Below are positions 1 to 8,307 of a stretch of DNA of 46,053 nucleotides, in pieces (position 1 is the stretch's first letter; each line of letters begins with the position of its first letter). The notes beneath the pieces are model-generated. The model saw only the letters and a program-made list of their open reading frames with translations, did not search any database and was not told the origin of the DNA. The stretch is from positions 10,415-56,467 of the IMG/VR virus record IMGVR_UViG_3300030101_004030. One strand, given 5' to 3'. The stretch is from a virus. Position numbers and translations under genes: made by a program.

Positions 1-890
1 AACTAGTCAAAGAACTAGAGCCAGGTTTGAATGCCTTATTCGGCCTGGAATACAATCGTTATGAGAATCAGCATGCTGAGATCTATACTACTGAAAGTTC
101 AGACAGAGCGTTTGAAGAGGAAGTAATGTTATCAGGATTTGCTCAAGCTCAAGTTAAACCAGAAGGATCTGGTGTAGCTTTTGACAATGCTCAAGAGACT
201 TACACTGCAAGATATACACACGAAACTGTGGCTCTTGCCTTCTCAATAACTGAAGAAGCAATCGAAGATAACTTGTACGACCAACTTTCATCTAGATATA
301 CAAAAGCATTAGCTAGATCGATGGCGAACACTAAACAAGTTAAAGCAGCGGGCATCCTAATCAATGGATTACCTGGTGGATCTTTCCAATCAGGAGACGG
401 TGTAACGCTATTTAACACTGCTCACCCAACAATTGCTGGTAATGTTAAAAACACATTATCAACAGCAGCTGACTTAAATGAGACTTCATTAGAGCAATCA
501 TTAATTGATATTAATGCATTCACTGATGAGAGAGGACTTAAAGTTGCTGCAAGAGGAGTAAAAATGATTATTCCTAGTGAGTTACAATTCACAGCTGAAA
601 GGTTGATGAAAACTCAGGGTAGAACAGGAACAGCAGATAATGACATTAACGCAATTGCGTCAATGGGAATGATTCCTCAAGGTTACAGAGTGAATAATTA
701 CCTAACTGATACTGATGCGTTTTACATTATCACTGATGTACCTAACGGTATGAAGTATTTCGAAAGATCTCCTATCAAAACAGCGATGGAAGGTGATTTC
801 GATACTGGTAACGTAAGATACAAAGCTAGAGAAAGATACTCATTTGGAGTATCTGACTTCAGAGGTATCTTTGCATCACCAGGTGCTTAA
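1..890 (+). CDS. Major capsid protein, 5' end cut by window edge
   Basis: This is probably the major capsid protein that forms the HK97-fold head shell. The frame is open to the left edge: codons before the TTG at 27 read LVKELEPG directly into LNALFGLEY, so the true start is outside the window and about 295 residues are visible. The N-terminal pattern (a leader followed by ALFGLEYNRYENQ) and the C-terminal SPIKTAMEGDFDTGNVRYKARERYSFG resemble capsid proteins of marine podoviruses and Mu-like gpT heads; this is recalled resemblance. It heads the virion operon and is followed by a strong intrinsic terminator, which fits a highly expressed gene. Protease, scaffold and portal genes would be expected upstream. 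Confidence 0.85.
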   Translation, partial: LVKELEPGLNALFGLEYNRYENQHAEIYTTESSDRAFEEEVMLSGFAQAQVKPEGSGVAFDNAQETYTARYTHETVALAFSITEEAIEDNLYDQLSSRYTKALARSMANTKQVKAAGILINGLPGGSFQSGDGVTLFNTAHPTIAGNVKNTLSTAADLNETSLEQSLIDINAFTDERGLKVAARGVKMIIPSELQFTAERLMKTQGRTGTADNDINAIASMGMIPQGYRVNNYLTDTDAFYIITDVPNGMKYFERSPIKTAMEGDFDTGNVRYKARERYSFGVSDFRGIFASPGA

Positions 891-902
891 TATCTAATTT
901 TA

Positions 903-933
903 GGGGGCGAACACAATTTCGCCCCCTTTTTTA
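903..933 (+). terminator. Rho-independent terminator after capsid gene
   Basis: A 9-bp perfect stem (GGGGGCGAA at 903-911 with TTCGCCCCC at 918-926) with a 6-nt loop is followed by a run of T residues. It lies 13 nt after the capsid stop codon. Confidence 0.92.
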
Positions 934-947
934 TTTAGAAAGAAAAA

Positions 948-1226
948 ATGTCTCCAAAAAAATTTAGAGTTCAAATATACGCATATCGACACCACGCTGA
1001 TTTCAACATAACATGCATCGAATTACCTTTAGATATAGAAAACGCTATTATTGACAAGTTAGGAAAAGGTGATATAAAATGGGAGTATCTTGGAGAAATG
1101 AACGATCCCAAGATAAAACGAATAACCTACGAGGAGGTTATCGATGGAGAATATGATGCAACATCTAAACGACCTTTACACGAAAAAAAAGGGTCTGGAT
1201 CTCGAATGGGAGCAGGAGCATCTTAA
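948..1226 (+). CDS. Hypothetical protein, 92 aa
   Basis: I do not recognise this protein. It begins RVQIYAYRHHADFNITCIELP and carries an acidic central stretch. The last ~28 residues are low in complexity (KKGSGSRMGAGAS) and overlap the next gene out of frame by 83 nt. The start ATG follows an A/G-rich AGAAAG stretch just after the capsid terminator. The N-terminal ~65 residues look like ordinary coding sequence. Its position next to the capsid gene suggests a minor head or assembly role, which is inference only. Confidence 0.6.
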   Translation: MSPKKFRVQIYAYRHHADFNITCIELPLDIENAIIDKLGKGDIKWEYLGEMNDPKIKRITYEEVIDGEYDATSKRPLHEKKGSGSRMGAGAS

Positions 1227-1371
1227 AGAGGGTAGATATACTCTTAATATGGTTAAGATTGACAGAAAAGTCAGAGACGTAATTAGCCATATTAAACTTG
1301 CGGAGGCTAAAAAAGAGCATTTGCAAAATAAGATTGAAGGTTCTGCACCACAAGTTTCTGTAGCTACTTAA
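1144..1371 (+). CDS. Hypothetical small charged protein, 75 aa
   Basis: I do not recognise this protein. It is rich in Lys and Glu and predicted helical (KIDRKVRDVISHIKLAEAKKEHLQNKIEG), possibly a coiled coil. A near-perfect Shine-Dalgarno (AGGAGG at 1131-1136) precedes the ATG at ideal spacing, inside the previous gene. That makes this start convincing even though the two frames overlap by 83 nt. It may be a small virion or assembly protein. Confidence 0.65.
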   Translation: MENMMQHLNDLYTKKKGLDLEWEQEHLKEGRYTLNMVKIDRKVRDVISHIKLAEAKKEHLQNKIEGSAPQVSVAT

Positions 1372-1532
1372 TAAAAAGCTACATCGTTGGAAAATTCCGA
1401 TCCACATTACAGGCCCTCTTGCGCTCTACTTAAAACTACTATATACATTAATTACTATACAATTAAATTGAATATCGACGCGTATAGTCGACGGCCTAGA
1501 GACGATATTCAAATAACTAGGAGGATAACACT
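1372..1532. other. 161-bp intergenic region with inverted repeat
   Basis: No gene is seen here. The region holds AT-rich -10-like sequences (TATATA near 1440 and TATACA at 1442-1447, the latter 17 bp after a poor TTGCGC -35), the inverted repeat described separately, and the AGGAGGA ribosome-binding site of the next gene at about 1519. A promoter here is possible but weakly supported. Confidence 0.45.
1468..1512. repeat. 10-bp perfect inverted repeat upstream of structural gene
   Basis: TTGAATATCG (1468-1477) is mirrored exactly by CGATATTCAA (1503-1512), with 25 nt between that include the palindrome GTCGAC. It ends a few bases before the ribosome-binding site of the gene at 1533. It could be an mRNA leader hairpin or a protein-binding site. 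Confidence 0.75.
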
Positions 1533-2069
1533 ATGGCAAACACTACGTTCCAAGGACCAGTAACATCCAAAAATGGATTTATTACTACAGGTCCGGCTAA
1601 TGTTGTAGATGCTGATTCAAGCGTTGCATTAACAGTTGCTACTCATGCGGGTAGAATTGTACACAATAATGCTGCTGGAGCAGTAACTTACACATTACCA
1701 GCAATTAATGCTAACTCTGATTCTGCAATTGCAGGACCAGGAGCAGATCTAAACAATCTAAGTAACATAGGTGCAAGTTTTGAAATTTTTGCATCAATTA
1801 CTAAGACTGGAGATTTTGTTGTACAAGTTGCAAATGCTAACGATGTTATGGTTGGAGGTGCAAAATTTATTGACGACTCTTCTGACAACATGGTTGGTTT
1901 TGAAACTGTTGCAGCATCAGACACTATTACTTTAAACGGTAGTACAACTGGTGGTGTAACTTTTGCAAAAGTTACGTGTACTGCAATTAGTTCTACTCAA
2001 TGGAAAGTTGATGTAGAGTCTGGTTGTACTGGTACACCAGCGACTCCGTTTAGCGCGGCAGTAAGTTAA
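1533..2069 (+). CDS. Putative virion decoration or fibre-like protein
   Basis: This 178-aa protein is rich in Ala, Thr, Ser and Gly, with beta-prone alternation (VALTVATHAGRIVHNNAAGAVTYTLP and DTITLNGSTTGGVTF). This composition is typical of phage head-decoration or fibre-shaft proteins. It starts MANTTFQGPVTSKNGF after a strong AGGAGGA site. It lies between the capsid gene and the head-tail adaptors and is followed by its own hairpin terminator. A head decoration protein fits the location, but no family motif identifies it. Confidence 0.6.
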   Translation: MANTTFQGPVTSKNGFITTGPANVVDADSSVALTVATHAGRIVHNNAAGAVTYTLPAINANSDSAIAGPGADLNNLSNIGASFEIFASITKTGDFVVQVANANDVMVGGAKFIDDSSDNMVGFETVAASDTITLNGSTTGGVTFAKVTCTAISSTQWKVDVESGCTGTPATPFSAAVS

Positions 2070-2080
2070 TAATTAATTTA

Positions 2081-2111
2081 GTGTGGGCCTTCGGGCCCAT
2101 ACTTAAATTTT
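2081..2111 (+). terminator. Hairpin terminator with UUCG tetraloop
   Basis: A 9-bp stem GTGTGGGCC (2081-2089) / GGCCCATAC (2094-2102), with one G-T pair, closes a TTCG tetraloop, an unusually stable loop in RNA. TTAAATTTT follows. The T tract is imperfect, so termination may be partial. Confidence 0.75.
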
Positions 2112-2122
2112 AAGGAGATAAA

Positions 2123-2404
2123 ATGATGAAGGGTGACGTAAAAGCAGTTAGAGTTACAGCTACAGGAGCAGTATTCGCTGGAAGAACTAGACTTAGAGGA
2201 ATTGTATTAGCATCCGATGCAGGTGGTGCTGGAACTATAATTCTTCAAGATAATTCTGATAGCACAACTTTGTTTCAAGCTGACGTTCCTAATGGAGATG
2301 TTTTTTCAATGAACATTCCTGAAGATGGAATATTGTTTCCAGGTGGAATGAAAGTCTCTACTATTACAAACATAGAAGCAGCCACTTTATTAATTGATAA
2401 ATAG
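2123..2404 (+). CDS. Small putative virion protein, 93 aa
   Basis: The protein is compact and beta-rich: VKAVRVTATGAVFAGRTRLRGIVLASDAG, then TIILQDNSDSTTLFQADVP and an Ile/Leu-rich end. It has no cysteines and no transmembrane segment. The pattern looks like the small single-domain beta-sandwich proteins found near head-tail genes of marine phages. Translation starts from one of two adjacent ATG codons behind AAGGAG. A structural role is inferred from position and composition. Confidence 0.55.
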   Translation: MMKGDVKAVRVTATGAVFAGRTRLRGIVLASDAGGAGTIILQDNSDSTTLFQADVPNGDVFSMNIPEDGILFPGGMKVSTITNIEAATLLIDK

Positions 2405-2412
2405 GAGGTTAA

Positions 2413-3141
2413 ATGGCTAACACTACCTCTGGAACTGTAATTTTTGATAAAAACTTTTCTATTGATGAAATAGTAGAAGAGGCTTATGAAAGAATTGGTT
2501 TACAAAATGTTTCAGGTTATCAATTAAAAACAGCTAGAAGATCATTAAATATATTATTTCAAGAGTGGGGTAATAGAGGATTACATTATTGGCAAATAGC
2601 TAATAATGATATCACTTTAGTTGATGGTCAAGCCGTTTATACCATGTTTAGATCATCAGCAGATGGAACCTCTGATGCAACTGCTGTATTTGGAGTTGAT
2701 GATATATTAGAGGCTGTTTACAGAAATTCATCTAATGTAGATACACCTCTAACAAAAATAAATAGATCAACATATCAAGCGCTATCAAACAAAACTTCTG
2801 AAGGACAACCAACACAGTATTACGTTCAAAGATTTATAGATAAAGTTACAATAACTTTATATTTAACTCCAGGTAGTTCAGAGGCAGGAAATAAATTAAA
2901 TTATTATTATGTGAAAAGAATTCAAGATGTTGGAGATTATACAAACGCAACAGATCTCCCATATAGATTTGTGCCTTGCATGGTTTCAGGACTAGCTTTT
3001 TATTTATCACAAAAATTTAATCCTCAATCAACACAGGCTATGAAGTTGTACTATGAAGATGAATTACAAAGAGCACTAGCTGAAGATGGTTCTTCATCTA
3101 GCTCACATATAACACCAAAAGTTTACTACCCAGGGGTATAA
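2413..3141 (+). CDS. Head-to-tail adaptor, P22 gp4-like (tentative)
   Basis: The 242-aa protein opens with a helical segment, SIDEIVEEAYERIGLQNVSGYQLKTARRSLNILFQEWGNRGL (about residues 16-57). This recalls the N-terminal four-helix domain of podovirus head-to-tail adaptors such as P22 gp4 (I..A....G....Q...A...LN..F..W). Such proteins form a ring below the portal and close the head after packaging. The C-terminus is Ser-rich. AGGAGG precedes the start, and the gene ends in a TAATG overlap with the next, indicating translational coupling. The assignment is from remembered motif pattern. Confidence 0.6.
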   Translation: MANTTSGTVIFDKNFSIDEIVEEAYERIGLQNVSGYQLKTARRSLNILFQEWGNRGLHYWQIANNDITLVDGQAVYTMFRSSADGTSDATAVFGVDDILEAVYRNSSNVDTPLTKINRSTYQALSNKTSEGQPTQYYVQRFIDKVTITLYLTPGSSEAGNKLNYYYVKRIQDVGDYTNATDLPYRFVPCMVSGLAFYLSQKFNPQSTQAMKLYYEDELQRALAEDGSSSSSHITPKVYYPGV

Positions 3142-3638
3142 TGGCTAAATTATCTAGTGGAAAATATGCAAAAGCAATTTCAGACAGAAGCGGTCAAGAG
3201 TTTCCATACAATGAAATGGTAAAAGAATGGAATGGTTCTTTTGTTCATATTTCTGAATTTGAAGCAAAACAGCCTCAATTAGAGCCAAGCAGATATACAG
3301 GTGATCCACAAGGATTAATGAATGCTAGACCAGATAGAACAGAGCCAGCAACACAAAATTTACTACCTGACAATCCTTTTAGTTTAACTTCGGGATCTGC
3401 TGTGGTTACTGTTACAGAACCAAATCATGGTAGATCAACCAGTAATACTGTTAGATTTAGAAACGTAGATGGCAGCCCAGGAGGGCTTGCTTTTACTGTA
3501 TTTGAAAATGCTTCAGGATTTAGTATAACTAAAATAAATGATAACAGTTATAGTTTTAATTGTGGTAGCAGTGCAACTATAACAGATAACTCAGGGGGAA
3601 CTTTTGTAACTGCAGGTCCAGTTACACAGTTAGCATAA
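3141..3638 (+). CDS. Hypothetical virion-associated protein, 165 aa
   Basis: Unrecognised by function. The N-terminal ~60 residues contain FPYNEMVKEWNGSFVHISEFEAKQPQLEPSRY, ending in the short motif NARPDRTEPATQNLLPDNPF. The remainder is a Ser/Thr/Gly-rich beta-type domain (SGSAVVTVTEPNHGRSTSNTVRF). It shares one base with the gene on each side (TAATG junctions), so it is co-translated with the two adaptor-like genes and is probably a connector or tail component. Confidence 0.55.
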   Translation: MAKLSSGKYAKAISDRSGQEFPYNEMVKEWNGSFVHISEFEAKQPQLEPSRYTGDPQGLMNARPDRTEPATQNLLPDNPFSLTSGSAVVTVTEPNHGRSTSNTVRFRNVDGSPGGLAFTVFENASGFSITKINDNSYSFNCGSSATITDNSGGTFVTAGPVTQLA

Positions 3639-4342
3639 TGGCAGGATTAAGCGCTTCAGGATTAAAAACACAGATAAGAAGTTATACAGAGGTAGACTCT
3701 AATGTACTAACAGATTCTGTTTTAGAAAATATTATTTTAAATGCTCAATACAGAATATTTAGAGATGTTCCTATTGATGCTGATAGAAAACAACAAACAG
3801 GTAATTTAGTTACTGGTCAGGAAACAATTAATGCTCCAGCAGGAGCAGTTTTTATAAGAGCCATACAAGTCTATGATTCAACATCCGCTACAACTGGAGC
3901 GAATGTTTGGTTAGAGAAAAAAGACATTACCTATCTACAAGAATATGTATCATCAACAGAAACAGCAAAAAGAGGGCAACCTAAATATTATGCTATGTTT
4001 GGAGGAGCAACAGGAGAATCTGACACTACATCAGGGAGAATGATGTTTGCCCCAGTTCCAGACACTACATATAAATTTAGAGTTCACTACAATGCAGCTC
4101 CTGCTTTATTAGAGAATAATGATACTAATTATATCAGTCTTAACTTTCCAAATGGGTTATTATATTGCTGTTTATCAGAGACATATAGTTATTTAAAAGG
4201 GCCAACAGATATGTTGACTTTATATGAAGGAAAGTATAAACAAGAGGTTGAAAAGTTCGCAAGTGAACAAATTGGAAGACGAAGAAGAGACGACTACACC
4301 GATGGCACAATAAGAATACCATTACCTTCTCGTAATCCATAA
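3638..4342 (+). CDS. Second head-tail adaptor or tail protein
   Basis: This 234-aa protein has an N-terminal helical part (LKTQIRSYTEVDSNVLTDSVLENIILNAQYRIFRDVPIDADR) followed by beta-rich sequence and a C-terminal amphipathic helix ending EQIGRRRRDDYTDGTIRIPLPSRNP. This organisation resembles phage adaptor proteins that build the tail, in the role of T7 gp11, although no direct family assignment is possible by eye. Its place after the gp4-like gene supports the role. The basic RRRR near the C-terminus is notable. Confidence 0.5.
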   Translation: MAGLSASGLKTQIRSYTEVDSNVLTDSVLENIILNAQYRIFRDVPIDADRKQQTGNLVTGQETINAPAGAVFIRAIQVYDSTSATTGANVWLEKKDITYLQEYVSSTETAKRGQPKYYAMFGGATGESDTTSGRMMFAPVPDTTYKFRVHYNAAPALLENNDTNYISLNFPNGLLYCCLSETYSYLKGPTDMLTLYEGKYKQEVEKFASEQIGRRRRDDYTDGTIRIPLPSRNP

Positions 4343-4357
4343 GTAAGGAGATAAATT

Positions 4358-4795
4358 ATGGCAATAACATCTGCAATCTGCACAAGTTTTAAACAAGAAC
4401 TTTTGGTAGGTACACACAATTTTACGGCTACAACAGGTAACACCTTTAAAATAGCTTTGTTCACTAGCTCCGCTAGTTTGGGAGCGAGCACAACAGCTTA
4501 CTCAACATCGAACGAAATTACAAATTCATCTGGAACTGCATATACCGCAGGTGGTGCAACTCTTACAAGTGTAACACCAACAACAGATGGAACTACTGCC
4601 GTTTGTGATTTTGCTGATGTAAGTTATACTTCAGCATCTTTTACAGCTAATGGTGCTTTAATATATAACGATACTCAATCTGATAAAGCAGTAGCTGTGA
4701 TAGCTTTTGGCGCAGACAAAACTGTAACTAGTGGAACCTTCACCATTCAATTTCCAACAGCAGACGCAACGAACGCTATCATAAGATTAGCATAA
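4358..4795 (+). CDS. Putative virion beta-domain protein, 145 aa
   Basis: Thr-, Ser- and Ala-rich, with clear beta alternation (NTFKIALFTSSASLGASTTAYSTSNEI and GTFTIQFPTADATNAIIRLA). There is no signal peptide or transmembrane segment. Proteins of this type recur between adaptor and fibre genes in marine podoviruses. The start follows AAGGAG and the next gene follows after 13 nt containing another GGAGG site. Probably a tail or capsid accessory protein; function unproven. Confidence 0.55.
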   Translation: MAITSAICTSFKQELLVGTHNFTATTGNTFKIALFTSSASLGASTTAYSTSNEITNSSGTAYTAGGATLTSVTPTTDGTTAVCDFADVSYTSASFTANGALIYNDTQSDKAVAVIAFGADKTVTSGTFTIQFPTADATNAIIRLA

Positions 4796-4808
4796 GGAGG
4801 TCTTCCTT

Positions 4809-5828
4809 ATGGCATCAACCTGGGGCACTAATACTTGGGGAGCTAACGCATGGCAAGATGATGAAATAACTGTTTCATTAACTTCTCCAGCAGCGACAAC
4901 AGTATTAGGAACATCACAATCTTTTAATGTTGAAGGTTGGGGCAGACAACAATGGAATAACTCTGGTTGGGGAGTAGAATATTCTGTTGAACCATCTGGT
5001 TTATCTATTACCTCTTCACAAGGAACTGCATCGGCAATTCCTTTAACTATTGTTAATCCAACAGGTATTTCAACAACACTGTCTGTTGGTGAAATATCTC
5101 CAGCTGACGTGTTAGGACTATCGGGTCAATCAATAACATCTACAATAGGGGAGCTATCAAGTGTTGGAACTCTCGTTGGTTGGGGTAGAAATGGTTGGGG
5201 AGAAGAGCCATATGGAGACTCGGTTAATAAAGTTATAGTTCTTGTTTTAGGTGAGGAAGTAACAACAGCTGTAGGGTCTATAAGCCCTGCTGATGTGGTG
5301 GGAGTATCAGGAATTTCTGCAACATTTAACGTTGGATCTCCTACGATAATTGGTAGTGTGGTTGTTACGCCTACAGGAGTGTCTTCTACTTTTAGTGTCG
5401 GTTCACTGTCTCCCGCAGATGTAATAGGATTAACAGGAGTTTCTTCAACATCAGCTGTAGGATCAATTACACCTGCTGATGTAATGGGAGTGTCAGGAGT
5501 TTCTGCAACATTTAGTGTTGGTGATATAGAAATTAATTCAAGCCCATTAGTAACATTAACTGGTGTATCAGCAACAATGTCTGTTGGAACATTAACGCCT
5601 GCAGATGTAATGGGAGTGTCAGGAGTTTCTGCAACATTTTCTGTAGGATCTATATCTCCAGCTGATGTGATGGGATTAACGGGTCAATCATCAACTGTTT
5701 CTGTGGCTGGATTTGGAACTGCAACAGGCTTTGGAATCCAAGCATATTCAAGCGTTGACACAGGGTCAAATTCTTCGTATACAAATGTTGCAACTGGCTC
5801 AAATACAAGTTATAGTGACGTAGCATAG
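4809..5828 (+). CDS. Repeat-containing fibre-like protein, 339 aa
   Basis: The N-terminus is Trp-rich with WG motifs (STWGTNTWGANAWQDDE, WGRQQWNNSGWG, WGRNGWGEEPYG). From about residue 65 the protein consists of imperfect repeats of the form GVSATFSVGSISPADVMG, roughly every 18-22 residues and matched at the DNA level (for example PADVMGVSGVSATF around 5470-5520 and 5600-5640). Such regular beta repeats suit an extended fibre shaft. Intragenic repeat recombination could change its length. No known fibre family is identified. Confidence 0.6.
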   Translation: MASTWGTNTWGANAWQDDEITVSLTSPAATTVLGTSQSFNVEGWGRQQWNNSGWGVEYSVEPSGLSITSSQGTASAIPLTIVNPTGISTTLSVGEISPADVLGLSGQSITSTIGELSSVGTLVGWGRNGWGEEPYGDSVNKVIVLVLGEEVTTAVGSISPADVVGVSGISATFNVGSPTIIGSVVVTPTGVSSTFSVGSLSPADVIGLTGVSSTSAVGSITPADVMGVSGVSATFSVGDIEINSSPLVTLTGVSATMSVGTLTPADVMGVSGVSATFSVGSISPADVMGLTGQSSTVSVAGFGTATGFGIQAYSSVDTGSNSSYTNVATGSNTSYSDVA

Positions 5829-5838
5829 GAGATAAAAT

Positions 5839-7269
5839 ATGGCATCAACATTCACACCTTTGGGAGTAGAACTTCAAGCAACTGGTGAAAACGCTGGTAC
5901 ATGGGGAACTAAAACCAATACTAATTTACAAATTATAGAACAAATTTCTGGTGGATACATTGCTAAATCAATAGCAGGTGGAGCCCAAACAACTGCATTA
6001 GCAGTTTCTGATGGATCAGCTGGTGCAGAACTTGCACATAGAATGATTGAGTTCACAGGAACAATTACAGGAAACCAAATTGTAACAATACCTTTAGATG
6101 TTCAAACTTTTTATTTTTTAAGAAATTCAACTTCAGGATCACACACAGTTCAGTTTAAATACGCATCAGGAAGTGGTGATTCATTTACTTTTGCAGCGGG
6201 AGATAAAGGTGATGCCTTAGTATTTGCGACTGCAAATGATGGAACTAATCCAGATATAGATACTTTACCAGCTGGTGATGTTACACTTACTGGAACACAA
6301 ACTTTAACTAATAAAACCCTAACTTCACCTAAAATTGGAACTTCAATTTTAGATACTAACGGAAATCAATTAGCTCTTTTAACAGCCACAGGTTCCGCAG
6401 TTAATGAATTTACAATTGCAAACGCCGCAACTGGTGCAGGTCCAACTATTTCATCTACAGGAGATGATTCAAATATTGATATAAACATTACACCAAAAGG
6501 AACTGGAGATGTTGTTCTTGCTGGAGATACAGTAAAAGTCGGAGACTCAGGAGCAGCAGCTACTTTAACTTCAAATGGTGCAGGTACACTTACAGTTACA
6601 ACAGGCGGTGCAGCAGATTTAGTTTTAAGCACAAATAGTGGAACTGATTCAGGTACAATAACTATTACAGATGCAGCCGATGGTAATATTAATATTGCTC
6701 CAAACGGAGATGGTGTTGCTCAAGTTGGTGGTTCTGCAATAAAAGTTGCAGGTAAAGAAACTATTTGGGTACCTGCAGTTGCTATGTATCCCACTACAAC
6801 AAATGGCTGTGCAGATCTAACACAAGTAGAACTTACTGCAGGTCGACCAGAATTAAAATGTTTAGATTTTGATAAAGATTCAGATGAAAATGCACAATTT
6901 GCTGTTGCTTTTCCAAAATCATGGAACGAAGGAACAGTAACTTATCAAGCATATTTTACAGCAAACAGTACGAACACAGGTAATGCAATTTTTAAATTAC
7001 AAGGAGTTGCTATTTCTGACGATGGTGCAATTGATACTGCAATGGGTACAGGAGTAGCTGTAACTAAAGCTCATAGTGGTACAGCAAATGATTTAGATGT
7101 ATCAGCCGAAAGTTCAGCAATAACTATAGCTGGTTCACCTGCTGCTGGCGATGAAGTATTCTTTCAAATATTTAGAGATGCAAATGATGGTAGTGATACT
7201 TTAACAGCAGATGCGAGATTATTAGGAATTAAATTATTCTTCACTACTGATGCTGCTAACGACGCGTAA
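5839..7269 (+). CDS. Tail fibre-type protein, 476 aa
   Basis: The N-terminal segment TFTPLGVELQATGENAGTWGTKTNTNLQIIEQ resembles the attachment end of fibre proteins from marine phages. The middle contains beta-helix-like stretches (LTGTQTLTNKTLTSPKIGTS, then ITPKGTGDVVLAGDTVKVG and ITDAADGNINIAPNGDG). The C-terminal ~170 residues (from about KETIWVPAVAMYPTTTNGC) look like a separate globular domain and may bind ligand. The LTNKTLTSP motif is common in fibre shafts. It lies between the repeat protein and the glycine-rich adhesin. Confidence 0.7.
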   Translation: MASTFTPLGVELQATGENAGTWGTKTNTNLQIIEQISGGYIAKSIAGGAQTTALAVSDGSAGAELAHRMIEFTGTITGNQIVTIPLDVQTFYFLRNSTSGSHTVQFKYASGSGDSFTFAAGDKGDALVFATANDGTNPDIDTLPAGDVTLTGTQTLTNKTLTSPKIGTSILDTNGNQLALLTATGSAVNEFTIANAATGAGPTISSTGDDSNIDINITPKGTGDVVLAGDTVKVGDSGAAATLTSNGAGTLTVTTGGAADLVLSTNSGTDSGTITITDAADGNINIAPNGDGVAQVGGSAIKVAGKETIWVPAVAMYPTTTNGCADLTQVELTAGRPELKCLDFDKDSDENAQFAVAFPKSWNEGTVTYQAYFTANSTNTGNAIFKLQGVAISDDGAIDTAMGTGVAVTKAHSGTANDLDVSAESSAITIAGSPAAGDEVFFQIFRDANDGSDTLTADARLLGIKLFFTTDAANDA

Positions 7270-7281
7270 GGAGAACAGAAT

Positions 7282-8307
7282 ATGAAAGAATGGGATCTTA
7301 ATTATATTGAGAATCTTATAAACAACAGTAAGAACAGTAAGAAAAAAAATCTTGGTCCTAAGAAAAAATCTTTTGGATATCAAGTTTTAGGTTTTGGTTC
7401 AGGAGGAGCTGCTGCTAAATTTATACAAGCAACAGGAGGGAACTCTACTGCTAGTGGGGGTGGTTTTAAGTACCACATTTTTACAAGCCCTGGGACATTT
7501 TCAGTATCTGAACTAGGAAATGCTCTAGCCGCACCCGGTTCGGACGTCGATGTTTTAGTTGTCGGCGGCGGAGGAGGTGGCGGCGGCACAGGAGGAAACG
7601 ATGGTGCAGGTGGCGGCGGAGCTGGAGGATTTAGGCAAGTAGATACAATTCCGGTTTCAGTTACAAACTTTTCTATGACTATTGGTAGCGGCGGTGGCGG
7701 CGGTAGTAACAGAGGAAAAGGTGGAACAGGAGGATCGTCTTCAGGAATGGGATTCACTTCTGCTGGAGGCGGCGGTGGAGGATGTGAAGGTCCTAACCCT
7801 AGAAACGGAAACTCAGGAGGATCTGGCGGCGGTGGCGGCGGATTCACTGGCCGAGGTGGAACAGGTAATTCACCCTCTGTAAACCCTGCACAGGGAACTC
7901 CTGGTGCAGACGATGGTGGAGTAAGATTAGGTGCACCCGTAACATGCGCAGGAGGCGGTGGAGGACTTAACGCTACCGATCAAAGTTCACCTACAAATAT
8001 TCAAGATGGTGGTCAAGGTGGAGATGCAGGAGGTTTTGCAACCACTACGTCAAAAGGAGAAGGCGGAAGATTCGCTGGCGGTGGCGGAGGCGGAAAAGAT
8101 CACAGAAATACTGGTGTATCCCCTGGAGGAACAGGTGGACAAGGTGGTGGTGGAAATGGTTTTGGACAACCATCAGGAGCACAAGCTGGAGACACTAACA
8201 CTGGCGGCGGAGGTGGAGCAGCCGGAGGACAAAACGGTGGATCACCAAATGGAGCCTCTGGAGGTTCTGGTATAGTAATTGTAAGATACAAGGATGGATC
8301 AGCATAA
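7282..8307 (+). CDS. Glycine-rich tail-tip adhesin, 341 aa
   Basis: After a Lys/Asn-rich N-terminus (~35 aa) there is a beta domain (KYHIFTSPGTFSVSELGNAL, DVDVLVVGGGG), then more than 200 residues dominated by Gly runs, ending SGGSGIVIVRYKDGSA. Glycine-rich repeats of this kind form polyglycine-II sandwich tips in some T4-like gp38 adhesins, which contact the receptor; that comparison is from family knowledge. GC content rises sharply here because of GGN codons, and this produces long proline-rich antisense open frames that are artefacts. It couples by TAATG to the next gene. Confidence 0.7.
   Translation: MKEWDLNYIENLINNSKNSKKKNLGPKKKSFGYQVLGFGSGGAAAKFIQATGGNSTASGGGFKYHIFTSPGTFSVSELGNALAAPGSDVDVLVVGGGGGGGGTGGNDGAGGGGAGGFRQVDTIPVSVTNFSMTIGSGGGGGSNRGKGGTGGSSSGMGFTSAGGGGGGCEGPNPRNGNSGGSGGGGGGFTGRGGTGNSPSVNPAQGTPGADDGGVRLGAPVTCAGGGGGLNATDQSSPTNIQDGGQGGDAGGFATTTSKGEGGRFAGGGGGGKDHRNTGVSPGGTGGQGGGGNGFGQPSGAQAGDTNTGGGGGAAGGQNGGSPNGASGGSGIVIVRYKDGSA

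Noticed and set aside
4140-4491. Minus-strand frames in the adaptor region
   Set aside because: They are hydrophobic shadows of AT-rich coding sequence without start signals.
7380-7847. Long proline-rich open frame on the minus strand
   Set aside because: It is the antisense of GGN codons in the glycine-rich adhesin; poly-Pro composition is a mirror artefact and there is no ribosome-binding site.
7682-8275. Alternative plus-strand frames within the adhesin gene
   Set aside because: They read the GGT/GGA repeats out of frame and have no start signal; they are composition artefacts.
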